NCBI GenBank assembly: GCA_033030425.1
Contig: JAUFSD010000011.1
Location: 1,116,001 to 1,180,000 of the forward strand
Origin: Verpa conica
Lineage: Eukaryota > Ascomycota > Pezizomycetes > Pezizales > Morchellaceae
Reading direction: 5' to 3'
Length of the DNA: 64,000 bases
In this document: positions 25,798-34,305 of the stretch, in pieces
Layout of the letters: each line of letters opens with the position of its first letter
How positions within the stretch are numbered: the stretch's first letter is position 1
Notes under the pieces: generated by a model
Told to the model about the DNA's origin: nothing
What the model saw: the letters and a program-made list of their open reading frames with translations, nothing else
Databases searched by the model: none
Translations under genes and position numbers: made by a program

Positions 25798-25886
25798 CCT
25801 GGTACGCATCAGCTGGTGGTAAGAGGTGTATACCCCTACTCCTCCACTTCCCCCCCCCCCCCTGGTACGCATCAGATGGTGGTAAG
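25798..25886. repeat. 26-bp direct repeat, 63-bp period
   Basis: The 26-bp segment at 25798-25823 recurs at 25861-25886 with one mismatch (GCATCAGC versus GCATCAGA). The two copies are separated by C-rich sequence. Confidence 0.7.
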
Positions 25887-27156
25887 GTGGTATTACTCCC
25901 CCCCCTTTGAAAAAGGGAAACCATAGAAAGAAAAAAAAGGGTCGATATAATTTCGGTTTGCGGACCGTTGGTAGATATTGTGCATGCGTCCCATAGTTTG
26001 TGTGTACGTGCGCGCGTGCGGGAGGGGGAGGGGGGAGAATACCTGAATTTAGAATACGCTTTTTTTACAGGATATATCTCCGTATTGGGTACCGGTGTGG
26101 ATTATGCATCAGTTCATAGTCACCGCATCTAAATCGTAGAATAGAAGACGCGGAGTAGGGGCTCCGACTCTCCCGCTGCAGTGCTCATGTGGAGAAAGCT
26201 TGATATTCACTATTTATTGTGGAGAAAAAAAAAAAAGAAAAAAAAAAAAAGATGATTATTCTTATATGAGCACTATTGAGCGGAAAGGAACTTTAGGCAA
26301 ATCAGCTCAATAGTATGATCGTCAGGTGAATGAATTATATTGGTTCGATTAACGGCAAGGGTTAGGGTTACACGCGGGGTACTGCAGCCACCCGGCTATA
26401 GCTAGCACATTAAAAAAAAAAAAACCATGGTAAGTACCTTAAGCCACAAAAGCTTGAGAGGGGGAAGAAGTTCTTGGCAAAGCCCTATGGGAGAGAGAGA
26501 CTCCTATATAATCTGGAGAAATCTTACCCCCAGACGCACGGCTATGGGTTCACAGTCCGTCCGGCCCTACCTATCGGGCCCTCGGACCGTTCCTTTTGAC
26601 GATGAATAAATATGATCTACAGAAATGTACCGTCTACGGAGGCGAGGAGGGGGGAGGATAACCCAAGTTTGGATGTTATCACCATAGTGCTTATGTTTGC
26701 CAAGAAGTTGGCTTGTCTGTAGATCATGAACTTGGCAGGGCGTCTCCCCCCCTCCTAATGAACGGTTGCTTACAGGCACAAATGGCTTTCTATTCGGTGG
26801 TTGTTATACCCCAGGATTAATCGCTGCTAAGGTTAATTTACCCACATGATAACCTAGTAATTGGGCTAGCTGGGTATAGGTTGCAACACCTAAGCAGAAT
26901 ATGGGCAGTATACCCCGGGTCTCTTACCTGAGACGCAAGCTTGCTGAAGAAGTATGGAATATACTACATGAGAAATTACATATAGGTTACAGGTCATGGG
27001 AAGAAAGAATAACAGGGGGATATACTATGAATTGTATATCTCGGAGAGCTTAACGGTGGAGGGGGAGAAAAAAAAAAAAGGGTATTATTTCTATAGGGTA
27101 GAGCTGAACATCTATGGAGATGGTGGAACGAGATATATAGTATACCGCATGACAAA

Positions 27157-27168
27157 GATATATACAAC
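27157..27168. repeat. LINE target-site duplication, left
   Basis: GATATATACAAC here is repeated exactly at 37838-37849, directly after the LINE poly-A tail. Together they define both ends of the LINE. Confidence 0.85.
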
Positions 27169-27347
27169 CATCTTCCCTTCCCTCTATTTTCTCAGTTTTT
27201 GAAATTCAACACCAAAATTTTGCGTGGCAACCAGTTTTCCCCACCAAACCTACCCAAAATCCCAGGCTTCAAAATGCCAAGCCCTGACCCCTCTTTTGCC
27301 GATGTATTCGACAACCTACAAACTGGCCTTATAGACCACGAGATAGG

Positions 27348-27672
27348 TTTTAAACAATAGGCTAAGAGTATCCTAAGAGAAAGATATAACTAAAGAACAA
27401 ACTTGATTGATACCTAAAGAAAGACGCAGGAGAAGCCTGCTTATATAGTTACAAATCCGCTAACATAGAAAACATTCCGTAATCCCAATACAAAGTAAAA
27501 GCCAATCCGTTCCCATACAATTCTTCCGATGTTCGGATAGAATTTCCTTCCGTCGGTTATACTATTCCCCCGCTTGGTTACCCTACCGGACCATCCGGGA
27601 TTCTATTCCTCCGGTGTTGCCACACCCCGTATTCGCCACACTTAACTTCACAGAGTGTCACTCATTCCAACA
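27348..27672 (-). repeat. Copia 3' LTR
   Basis: Reading on the minus strand it begins TGTTGGAATGAGTGACACTC, and it matches 32565-32886. Four extra bases (27348-27351) at its outer end have no match in the other LTR. The polypurine tract AAGGGAGGG lies at about 27673-27682. The pol stop codon falls inside the LTR. Confidence 0.88.
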
Positions 27673-30415
27673 CCCTCCCTTGCTCAAGACAGTTAAGTTG
27701 TTTAAGAAAAGTTACATGTTTCAAACGCCCCAATCCCTTGGTAAATAAATCCGCTGCATTGTCCGCAGTTGGTACATAAGAAAGTAAAAAATCCCCCGCT
27801 GAATACCTTTCTCGAATATAATGAAAATGTGTTTCAATGTGTTTTGACCGGCGATGAAAAACTGGATTCCTGGTGAGAGCTAGTGACCCGGTGTTGTCGC
27901 CAAACAGTTCGTATACGCGTTTTTGTTCTGGCCAGAGTGCTAGTTCATCGAGTCCTCTTTTTAGCCATACCGTCTGTCTGGCAGCTTCCGATAGTGCCAT
28001 GTATTCTGCTTCGGTTGACGAGATAGCTACTGATTTCTGTTTCTCGGTTTTCCACGTGACTAGGCAGTTGTTGAGTAAGAAACAGTTGCCCGAGAAAGAC
28101 CTTCGGGAGTCCATATCGGAGGCGTGGCTTGCATCAGCGAACCCTTTTAGCGACATGTTTTGGCTAGCTATCCGTGGGTATACTAGTGCTTGATGGATAG
28201 TCCCTCGTAGATATCGGAGTACTCTTTGTAACGCTGTCGTATGCTCGGGTCCTGGATTAGACGAGAATTGCGATAGGAAGGTTACCGCGAATGCTATATC
28301 TGGCCGAGTGCCTAGTGCAGCATACATTAAAGATCCCACTATTGCTTGATAGTGTGCTATCTCCGCGCTTGTAGCTGTTCCTGGTTTTGATGCTACTAGT
28401 CCATGATTTTCAAAGGGAGTGGTGACCGTTCGACATTCCATCATATCAAACCTTTCGAGAACTTGTTGGATGTAGGCTGACTGACTCAGAGCTATTTGTT
28501 GTTCGGAAAACGTTACTTTTATCCCAACTATCCAGCTTATTTTTCCGCCGTCTGTCATTCGAAACACTTTGGCTAAGTGTGAGGCCACTCGTTTGTCTTC
28601 TGTCGTATCGCAGAAAAAGGTTCCTAGGTCATCGACAAAGGCGGCTATAATTAGAGTTCTGTTTTGATTTATGAACACGCTTGGGTCGAAGGAACTTCGT
28701 TTTAATCCTAAAACTTCAAGTTCTTTAAATAACACGGCGTGCCATTCTCGAGGTGACTGTTTTAGTCCGTAGAGAGTCTTTTGAAGTTTTAGTACTTGTC
28801 CCCCCTTTACTTCGTACCCTAGTGGTTGTTCGACATATACTTCTTCTTTTAATTTTCCATTTAAGAAGGCGTTTTTTACGTCGCTTTGTCGTGTGTCCCA
28901 CTTAGCTGAATGGGATGCCATTATCGCGAATAGCATTCTTAGGGATTCGTACCGAAACACCGGGGAAAAAGTTTCTTCGTAGTCGATTCCGTATATTTGA
29001 GAGAATCCTTTGGCCACAAACCGTGCCTTGTACCGAGTAATCTCTCCGTCTGGTCCCAATTTCTGGGTATACACCCACCTGCTTTTGACTACCTTTTTTG
29101 GCTGCGGGGGTCTTGGAACTACTTCCCATACTTCGTTAAGGATTAGTGCCTCGTATTCTTCTTCCATAGCTTGTTTCCACTTTTCTTTATTTTCGCCGCT
29201 GGTGGCTTCTTTGAAGGTTGTAGGGCAGGAAATAACTGTCAGAAGTTCTTCCACGAGCCGGTCAGGTTTTCTGACTTCTCTTTGTCCTTTTCTTCTGACT
29301 AAGGGAATGTCGGCATCTTTTGGTTTGACCCATTCATTCGGGTGACTTGGTGCACTTGGTGGTTCCGATCCAAGCGGCCATCGTGGGGGAGTGGAGGGTC
29401 CTTGTCCCATATCTTCCATATCCTCATCTTCAAAGGTCATGGTTATTTCACCTTCTTCTTCTCCCTTGTCACTTTCGGAGGATTCGTCTGACGTTTCTTG
29501 TCTTTCCCTAAAACCTCCCGGGAAGTTGACAGGTTTTACTGGTGTTGAGGGTGGTGACTTAGGAAGCTGAAAAGAATCCACTATTTCTTCTTGCCTTGAT
29601 TCGATTACTTCTTTTTCCGAGTCTGATGACGACTCGGAGGATGAGGAGGAGGAAGAGGAGAGGGAAGAGGAGGAGGAGGAAAAAGGTCGTGCTGGAAAGA
29701 AACTATTCTTGACCTCTCTGTTACTTGTCGTGGGTTTCTCAAAGCGAACGTCTCTGCTCCGAATTATCTGTTTTCTGGCAGGCATATAGACCCTATACTC
29801 TTGTTGGCTTTCTCCAAAACCACAGATTTTACCTTCCTCTGCTCTTGGGGACAACTTGGTCCCTGGTTTCCTTGTTTCTGGTGGGCAAAAAACGTAGGCT
29901 GTTTCTCCGAAGTAGCGAAGATGTCCTATCGCTGGTTTTCGCTTGTAGTATGCTTCGAAAGGGGTTTGTTTTTCGAGTGACGAATGTGGTAGTCGGTTTT
30001 TCACATGAGTTAGCATTGCCACTGCTTCCCCCCACAGGCTTGGTGGTAACCCCGAGCTGACTCCCGCAGTTCGAACCAGATCTTGTATCGTTCGATTGAA
30101 TCTTTCTGCTACTCCATTTGACTCGTGGGAGTAGGGAACAGTCGTTTCATGTTTGATTCCTTTCTGACTGAACATTTCTTTGAGGGTGGCGTTGACGTAC
30201 TCTCCCCCATTATCCGTTCGAAATCTTTGTACGGTTAGACCTGTTTGTGTTTCCACCGCTAGAATATACTTCCTAATGGCTTCTGGCGCGTCACTTTTGT
30301 TTTTTAGAAGAACAACTATTGTGAATCGTGAAAAGTCATCGATTAGGCTCATGAAGTAATGATACCCCCCTGGTGCCTGAGTCGATTGTTTTCCACTGAG
30401 ATCTGAGTGGACCAA
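27662..30415 (-). CDS. Copia Pol, integrase-RT-RNase H half
   Basis: This 917-residue open frame is the downstream half of the Copia polyprotein. The frame actually opens at about 30450, right after the solo LTR; the listed start is not a natural initiation codon. It begins with the integrase core (first Asp in VHSDLSG, then RTDNGGEY, then the Glu in NGVAERFN). A serine/acid-rich linker follows near residues 245-275. The reverse transcriptase comes next (WVYTQKLG, SDVKNAFLNG, catalytic FVDD), then RNase H (FADASHASD, STEAEYMAL). All catalytic residues I checked are present. It was continuous with the 30804-32462 frame before the LTR insertion. Confidence 0.9.
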   Translation of the reverse strand: MVHSDLSGKQSTQAPGGYHYFMSLIDDFSRFTIVVLLKNKSDAPEAIRKYILAVETQTGLTVQRFRTDNGGEYVNATLKEMFSQKGIKHETTVPYSHESNGVAERFNRTIQDLVRTAGVSSGLPPSLWGEAVAMLTHVKNRLPHSSLEKQTPFEAYYKRKPAIGHLRYFGETAYVFCPPETRKPGTKLSPRAEEGKICGFGESQQEYRVYMPARKQIIRSRDVRFEKPTTSNREVKNSFFPARPFSSSSSSLSSSSSSSSESSSDSEKEVIESRQEEIVDSFQLPKSPPSTPVKPVNFPGGFRERQETSDESSESDKGEEEGEITMTFEDEDMEDMGQGPSTPPRWPLGSEPPSAPSHPNEWVKPKDADIPLVRRKGQREVRKPDRLVEELLTVISCPTTFKEATSGENKEKWKQAMEEEYEALILNEVWEVVPRPPQPKKVVKSRWVYTQKLGPDGEITRYKARFVAKGFSQIYGIDYEETFSPVFRYESLRMLFAIMASHSAKWDTRQSDVKNAFLNGKLKEEVYVEQPLGYEVKGGQVLKLQKTLYGLKQSPREWHAVLFKELEVLGLKRSSFDPSVFINQNRTLIIAAFVDDLGTFFCDTTEDKRVASHLAKVFRMTDGGKISWIVGIKVTFSEQQIALSQSAYIQQVLERFDMMECRTVTTPFENHGLVASKPGTATSAEIAHYQAIVGSLMYAALGTRPDIAFAVTFLSQFSSNPGPEHTTALQRVLRYLRGTIHQALVYPRIASQNMSLKGFADASHASDMDSRRSFSGNCFLLNNCLVTWKTEKQKSVAISSTEAEYMALSEAARQTVWLKRGLDELALWPEQKRVYELFGDNTGSLALTRNPVFHRRSKHIETHFHYIRERYSAGDFLLSYVPTADNAADLFTKGLGRLKHVTFLKQLNCLEQGRVLE

Positions 30416-30455
30416 TTCTAGTATCCTGGATGCTCTGGACGTGCTAGGGGCTCGT

Positions 30456-30823
30456 TTTCACGGATCGATTAGGGGCGCTAGGGTGAGTCTCATTGTGACT
30501 CATGCAAGGATGGAGGCAGGGTAACAGGTAGCGGGGAAGGAAACAAAGGCATTGTACAGCTGGGAATTTCGGGTATAAATAGGGAGCGTTGCTCCCTCTC
30601 TGTAATAGTTTTCTTTCTCTTTTCCTTACGCAACGTTTCTTCAGTTAGACTCAATACAAAACTTCTTTCTTCGCTGCCTCTCCGCTGTTTCATCGCTTCG
30701 CGATCGCTGAATCCACTTCCTACTTCACAAACCTTTGGTATTTTGCTTGTAACGGATAGTTACCTTGCCATCGAGTTAGTTGTATCCTGTGGTTACGCTG
30801 CCCTCACGCTGTCCCCCTTGAAA
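30456..30823 (+). mobile_element. Solo LTR of the Gypsy family inside Copia
   Basis: This is a 368-bp match to the LTRs at 42839 and 49552, including the TATAAATAGGGAGCG promoter core. It begins TTTCACGG and ends CTTGAAA, with CTCGT repeated on each side (30451-30455, 30824-30828). It separates the Copia pre-integrase and integrase domains, which are in frame with each other once it is removed. It most likely arose by LTR-LTR recombination. Confidence 0.93.
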
Positions 30824-32462
30824 CTCGTGGTAGTTTGGTAGCTTTCCCTAGCTGGCAGGCTGTACACCCTTCGAATTTGTCGGGTAGATGTTGAGGGTCT
30901 TGTATCATCCTTTTTATTTTCCTTAGCCCGTCTGATGGAAGATGGCCGAGTCGTTGGTGCCAGAGTGAGGATTTGTTAACTGTTAGTGCCGTTGCCGTGA
31001 CCTTGGCTTGATCTAGTGTGTACAGACGGCTTTGTTCGTCTAAAGTTACCTTTCCTTGGACTACTCCGTCCTTCAATATTCGTATTTCTTTCCCCTTTCC
31101 TTCCATGGTGAAGCCTTTTTCAGCCAACCTCCTCCACGATATAAGGTTAGTACTGCCGAGTTTGGGTACGTGGAGTACTTTGGTTAGCACTATTGGCATT
31201 ATGGATCCCTCAATTCGTGCTGTGCTGTTTCCGGAGATTGGGATATTATGTCCTGCCGCGTTGACCGTCCCTGTTTGTGCTGTTACTGATTCAAAGGTTC
31301 TTCCTGACATATGGTCGGTGGCTCCTGTATCAAAGATCCACTGATCTTGTCTCCCAGTGTTCGTTGTGAGACAATGGTTATTCTGTTCGGTAACCATCAG
31401 GGGGTCGGCAGGTCTTTCCCAGTTCATGTTTGTCCATTCGTCGGCATATTCCGGTGCGCTTATCTTGGGGGAGAATTCGGGGTATTCGGTGTCGATGAAG
31501 CACTGATCTATAAAGGAGGTGTATGACGTAGTGGTGACCCAGCAAGCTACTGTTATTTCGCTTATATTGGCTGAGTTTTGCTTGGCTTCCTTTTTGGCCT
31601 TCTTCTTCTTGTTGCACTCCTTCGTAGTGTGATTTTTGTAGTAGTCGCCGTTCTTTTTGCAGAAACCACATTCTTTAGTAGGATCCCTACTCGTTGGTTT
31701 TCCTCCCGCTGGTTTTTGACCATTCTTGACGTTGAAGGATCCCGCATCTGGGCCTGAAATTTCCCGATTTTGGGCAATGGCCATGAGTTTGTCGTGTATT
31801 TCCGCAAAAGTGATGGATTCTTTGCTGAGGACATTTTCGACTACGTTTGCGAGGCTTTCGTGTCTGAGGGTTTGTAGCAAGAAATTCTTTTTGGACATGT
31901 TAGATTTGGTCATGTTTTTCAGATGCCAGGCAAAATCGTCCGCGTCGTCCTTCTGGGCTCCTGCACACTGTTGTACGACTGTTCGCCATATATTGGCAAA
32001 GGTGGTAAGGTGATCTTTGAGCGAAGTCTCGGGTGAGTACTGTAGACTCGTGAGGTTGGCAAAAGTCATGAAGAGTGTGGTGACTGTTTGAAGATCAAAC
32101 TGTTCCTCCAGTGCCTTCCACAGTACTGCGGGGTTCCCATCTTGGGGGATCACGTCTTTGACTTCTTCGTCAATGTTGTTAAGGATGAAGGATACTGCCC
32201 AATTGGTCTTATCTTCCCACTTCCGGTATGCCTTTTTATAGGCTTTTTGTTTTGCTGAATGTTCCGCCGCGGTTGCTTCGGAGGTGGAGTCATATTCTCC
32301 TGGATCGGTTGGTTCTTTGGCCGTGCCTTTGACGAGATCGATCGTTCGGTAGTATTTGAGTGCGACTTCGGCTTCGAACCTCCATTTGCGGTAATTATCC
32401 TTGCCAGTGAGTTTTTTGGCAAGGGTTGGAATACGACTGGGGTTGCTTTCGTTGTCGGACAT
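30804..32462 (-). CDS. Copia Gag-protease-pre-integrase half
   Basis: This 552-residue frame starts at MSDNESNPSRIPTLAKKLTG. Its Gag domain resembles the UBN2/Copia type (about 20-230). A Cys/His cluster (CGFCKKNGDYYKNHTTKEC) follows at about 260; it is an atypically spaced zinc knuckle. The protease motif WIFDTGATDHMSG lies near 380, and the pre-integrase zinc region (LWHQRLGHLPS...CTACQLGKA) lies near 505-540. The last seven residues are read from the inserted solo LTR. Without that insertion the frame would continue into the integrase. Confidence 0.9.
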   Translation of the reverse strand: MSDNESNPSRIPTLAKKLTGKDNYRKWRFEAEVALKYYRTIDLVKGTAKEPTDPGEYDSTSEATAAEHSAKQKAYKKAYRKWEDKTNWAVSFILNNIDEEVKDVIPQDGNPAVLWKALEEQFDLQTVTTLFMTFANLTSLQYSPETSLKDHLTTFANIWRTVVQQCAGAQKDDADDFAWHLKNMTKSNMSKKNFLLQTLRHESLANVVENVLSKESITFAEIHDKLMAIAQNREISGPDAGSFNVKNGQKPAGGKPTSRDPTKECGFCKKNGDYYKNHTTKECNKKKKAKKEAKQNSANISEITVACWVTTTSYTSFIDQCFIDTEYPEFSPKISAPEYADEWTNMNWERPADPLMVTEQNNHCLTTNTGRQDQWIFDTGATDHMSGRTFESVTAQTGTVNAAGHNIPISGNSTARIEGSIMPIVLTKVLHVPKLGSTNLISWRRLAEKGFTMEGKGKEIRILKDGVVQGKVTLDEQSRLYTLDQAKVTATALTVNKSSLWHQRLGHLPSDGLRKIKRMIQDPQHLPDKFEGCTACQLGKATKLPRVSRGTA

Positions 32463-32547
32463 TGTTTCGAAGTGTTTTCAAACAGTATGGATCAAAAAAG
32501 GTGTTGATAATCTGTTGTTTTGTGCGTGGTGGAAGCTTTTATCGACC

Positions 32548-32561
32548 CGGGCTCATAACCT
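32548..32561 (-). other. Copia primer-binding site (tRNA-Met-like)
   Basis: Just inside the 5' LTR, the plus strand reads GGGCTCATAACCT. This resembles the anticodon arm of a fungal initiator tRNA-Met (anticodon CAT). It suggests priming by a half-tRNA, as in Drosophila copia. The boundary with the LTR is uncertain by a few bases. Confidence 0.55.
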
Positions 32562-32564
32562 AAA

Positions 32565-32886
32565 AAACAATAGGCTAAGAGTATAATCAGAGACAGATAT
32601 AACTAAAGAACAAACTTGATTGATACCTAAAGAAAGACGCAGGAGAAGCCTGCTTATATAGTTACAAATCCGCTAACATAGAAAAACATTCCGTAATCCC
32701 AATACAAAGTAAAAGCCAATCCGTTCCCATACAATTCTTCCGATGTTCGGATAGAATTTCCTTCCGTCGGTTATACTATTCCCCCGCTTGGTTACCCTGC
32801 CGGACCATCCGGGATTCTATTCCTCCGGTGTTGCCACACCCCGTATTCGCCACACTTAACTTCACAGAGTGTCACTCATTCCAACA
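32565..32886 (-). repeat. Copia 5' LTR
   Basis: It is the partner of 27352-27672, with a cluster of mismatches near 32584-32596, one indel in an A run and a few single changes. It is followed by the target duplication ATAGG. Confidence 0.9.
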
Positions 32887-34305
32887 ATAGGCATGCCGGA
32901 CTCCTCTCTCATCGCCACTACTGTTGCCGAAGCCATGAACGACGGCAATACCTCCCCTATGGAAAAACTGCTCCTCACCCTCCTGTGCTCCACCTTCAAA
33001 GTCGCGGCCCAGGCTAAACATGCCGCACTCAAACTCTCCCACCAACTCAACACAGTCACTGCCGCAGTTGATGACATTCAGACAAAGACTCGGTACGCTT
33101 CCAACCATCCCCCCACCAGTGTGTACGACCGCTTCGAGAGACTCAAAGCAATAGTCAAAAGCATTAAAAACGCGACTTCTTCCCCCCCTGCCACCTTCCC
33201 CCACCAAAGAGCACAACCGACCCCCCCCGCCGGTCCCGCCTATCAGAGTCCCCCCCTCGCCAAATCCTCCCCCAAGCCGGTCACCGTCACTGAAAAGATG
33301 TCCTATGTAGACGCAGCTAAGTCGGCTGCCTCTACCACCCCAAAAAAGACCACCAACCCCCGCCCCAAGCAGCCAAAAGTCATGGAGGACAAGCCCAAGA
33401 CCCTGCCCACTGCCCAGCGAAGGTTCTTTTCGTCCAGACAGACCCCTCCCCCCTCAAAGACTCCGAATCTCTCATCCAGCGTCTCCCAGCTCTATTCGGC
33501 CAGTTCCTCGCTAAAGGAGGACAAGTTGCCCCTGTCACCTCCCTCACAGTCACTATTAACCAACGTGGAGCTGTCTCCGTCACCGCCCCCCCAACAGTCC
33601 CAGCCTCCACATACGTTCCCTTTTTTGAAGGCCTCACCGCCATTCTTAACCAGACCGTCAACGACTCCTCAAATCCGTTTCAACTGTTTAAACAAGCCTT
33701 CACCACCTGCGATGTAGCCATCAGAGGCATCCCGCTAGGCGAATTCCCCGATCTCACCCATCTTAAAAAGACCTTCCCTGAGGCGGTAAAACTTGCAACA
33801 GGGATTACTCCTCTCGACACCCGCTTTCTCACCGCCGACGACACTGCCCGCAACTCCCAAAAAAATTCAACAGTTGTTATCACTGTCACCGCTGAGGAAG
33901 CAGCCATCATTGGCTCCACCATCAGACTTTTTTCACGTCCCCGCCGCTGCTCCATCATGTGGTCAGCTTCCAAAGCCACTCTCTGCCGCAACTGTTACAA
34001 GTTTGGCCACCCGACCAAAGGGTGCAAACAAAAAGAACCCACCTGTCCTATCTGCTCCCTAGGACACCCTAGGGAAAAACACCAGTGCGCTGTTACAACT
34101 TGCCCTGGTCACGTCCGTCCAAAACCCAATTGCTGCGTCGCCACCCCCTCCAAGTGCGTTAACTGCGGAGGAAACCACACTGCAAAATTTTTCGAAATGC
34201 CCCCATCGCATTTCAATCATCAACAAACTCAGAGAAGGACCTACCCAGGAGGCCCAAGTCTCTACTGAAGCCACCGAGGAAGTGGCCATGAACGACTCCA
34301 ATTAA

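Larger units (their letters stand above)
15602..27168. other. 11.6-kb gene-free spacer with MITEs
   Basis: I find no gene. It holds three copies of a TA-flanked MITE (16032, 17089, 18731), telomere-like dimers at 21952-21960, 22272-22280, 23297-23305 and 26359-26367, a CCAGCCC/GGGCTGG hairpin at about 21995-22018, an ACTATTGAGC inverted repeat at 26272-26314, and poly-A runs at about 26225-26250. The right end is the LINE target site. Confidence 0.55.
27348..32886 (-). mobile_element. Ty1/Copia retrotransposon, interrupted
   Basis: This 5.5-kb element on the minus strand is flanked by ATAGG (27343-27347 and 32887-32891). Its removal restores the LINE ORF1 frame exactly. It carries ~322-bp LTRs at both ends, a tRNA-Met-like primer site, and gag-pol in the Copia order (Gag, protease, integrase, reverse transcriptase, RNase H). 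The single polyprotein frame is broken only by a solo Gypsy LTR. The LTR pair differs at roughly 2% of positions by eye, implying a fairly recent insertion. Confidence 0.92.
27274..34305 (+). pseudogene. LINE ORF1 (Gag-like), interrupted and frameshifted
   Basis: The ORF starts at ATG 27274 (MPSPDPSFADVFDNL...), is cut at 27347 by the Copia element, and resumes in frame at 32892. The reading frame then shifts back by one near 33421-33430 and forward by one in a T5 run at 34188-34192, ending with TAA at 34303. Recognisable parts are the SYVDAAKSA/LPTAQRR linker and a CCHC knuckle (CRNCYKFGHPTKGC) followed by two further Cys/His clusters. By family knowledge ORF1 coats the element RNA. The Copia insertion and the shifts would each prevent a full product. 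Confidence 0.8.
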
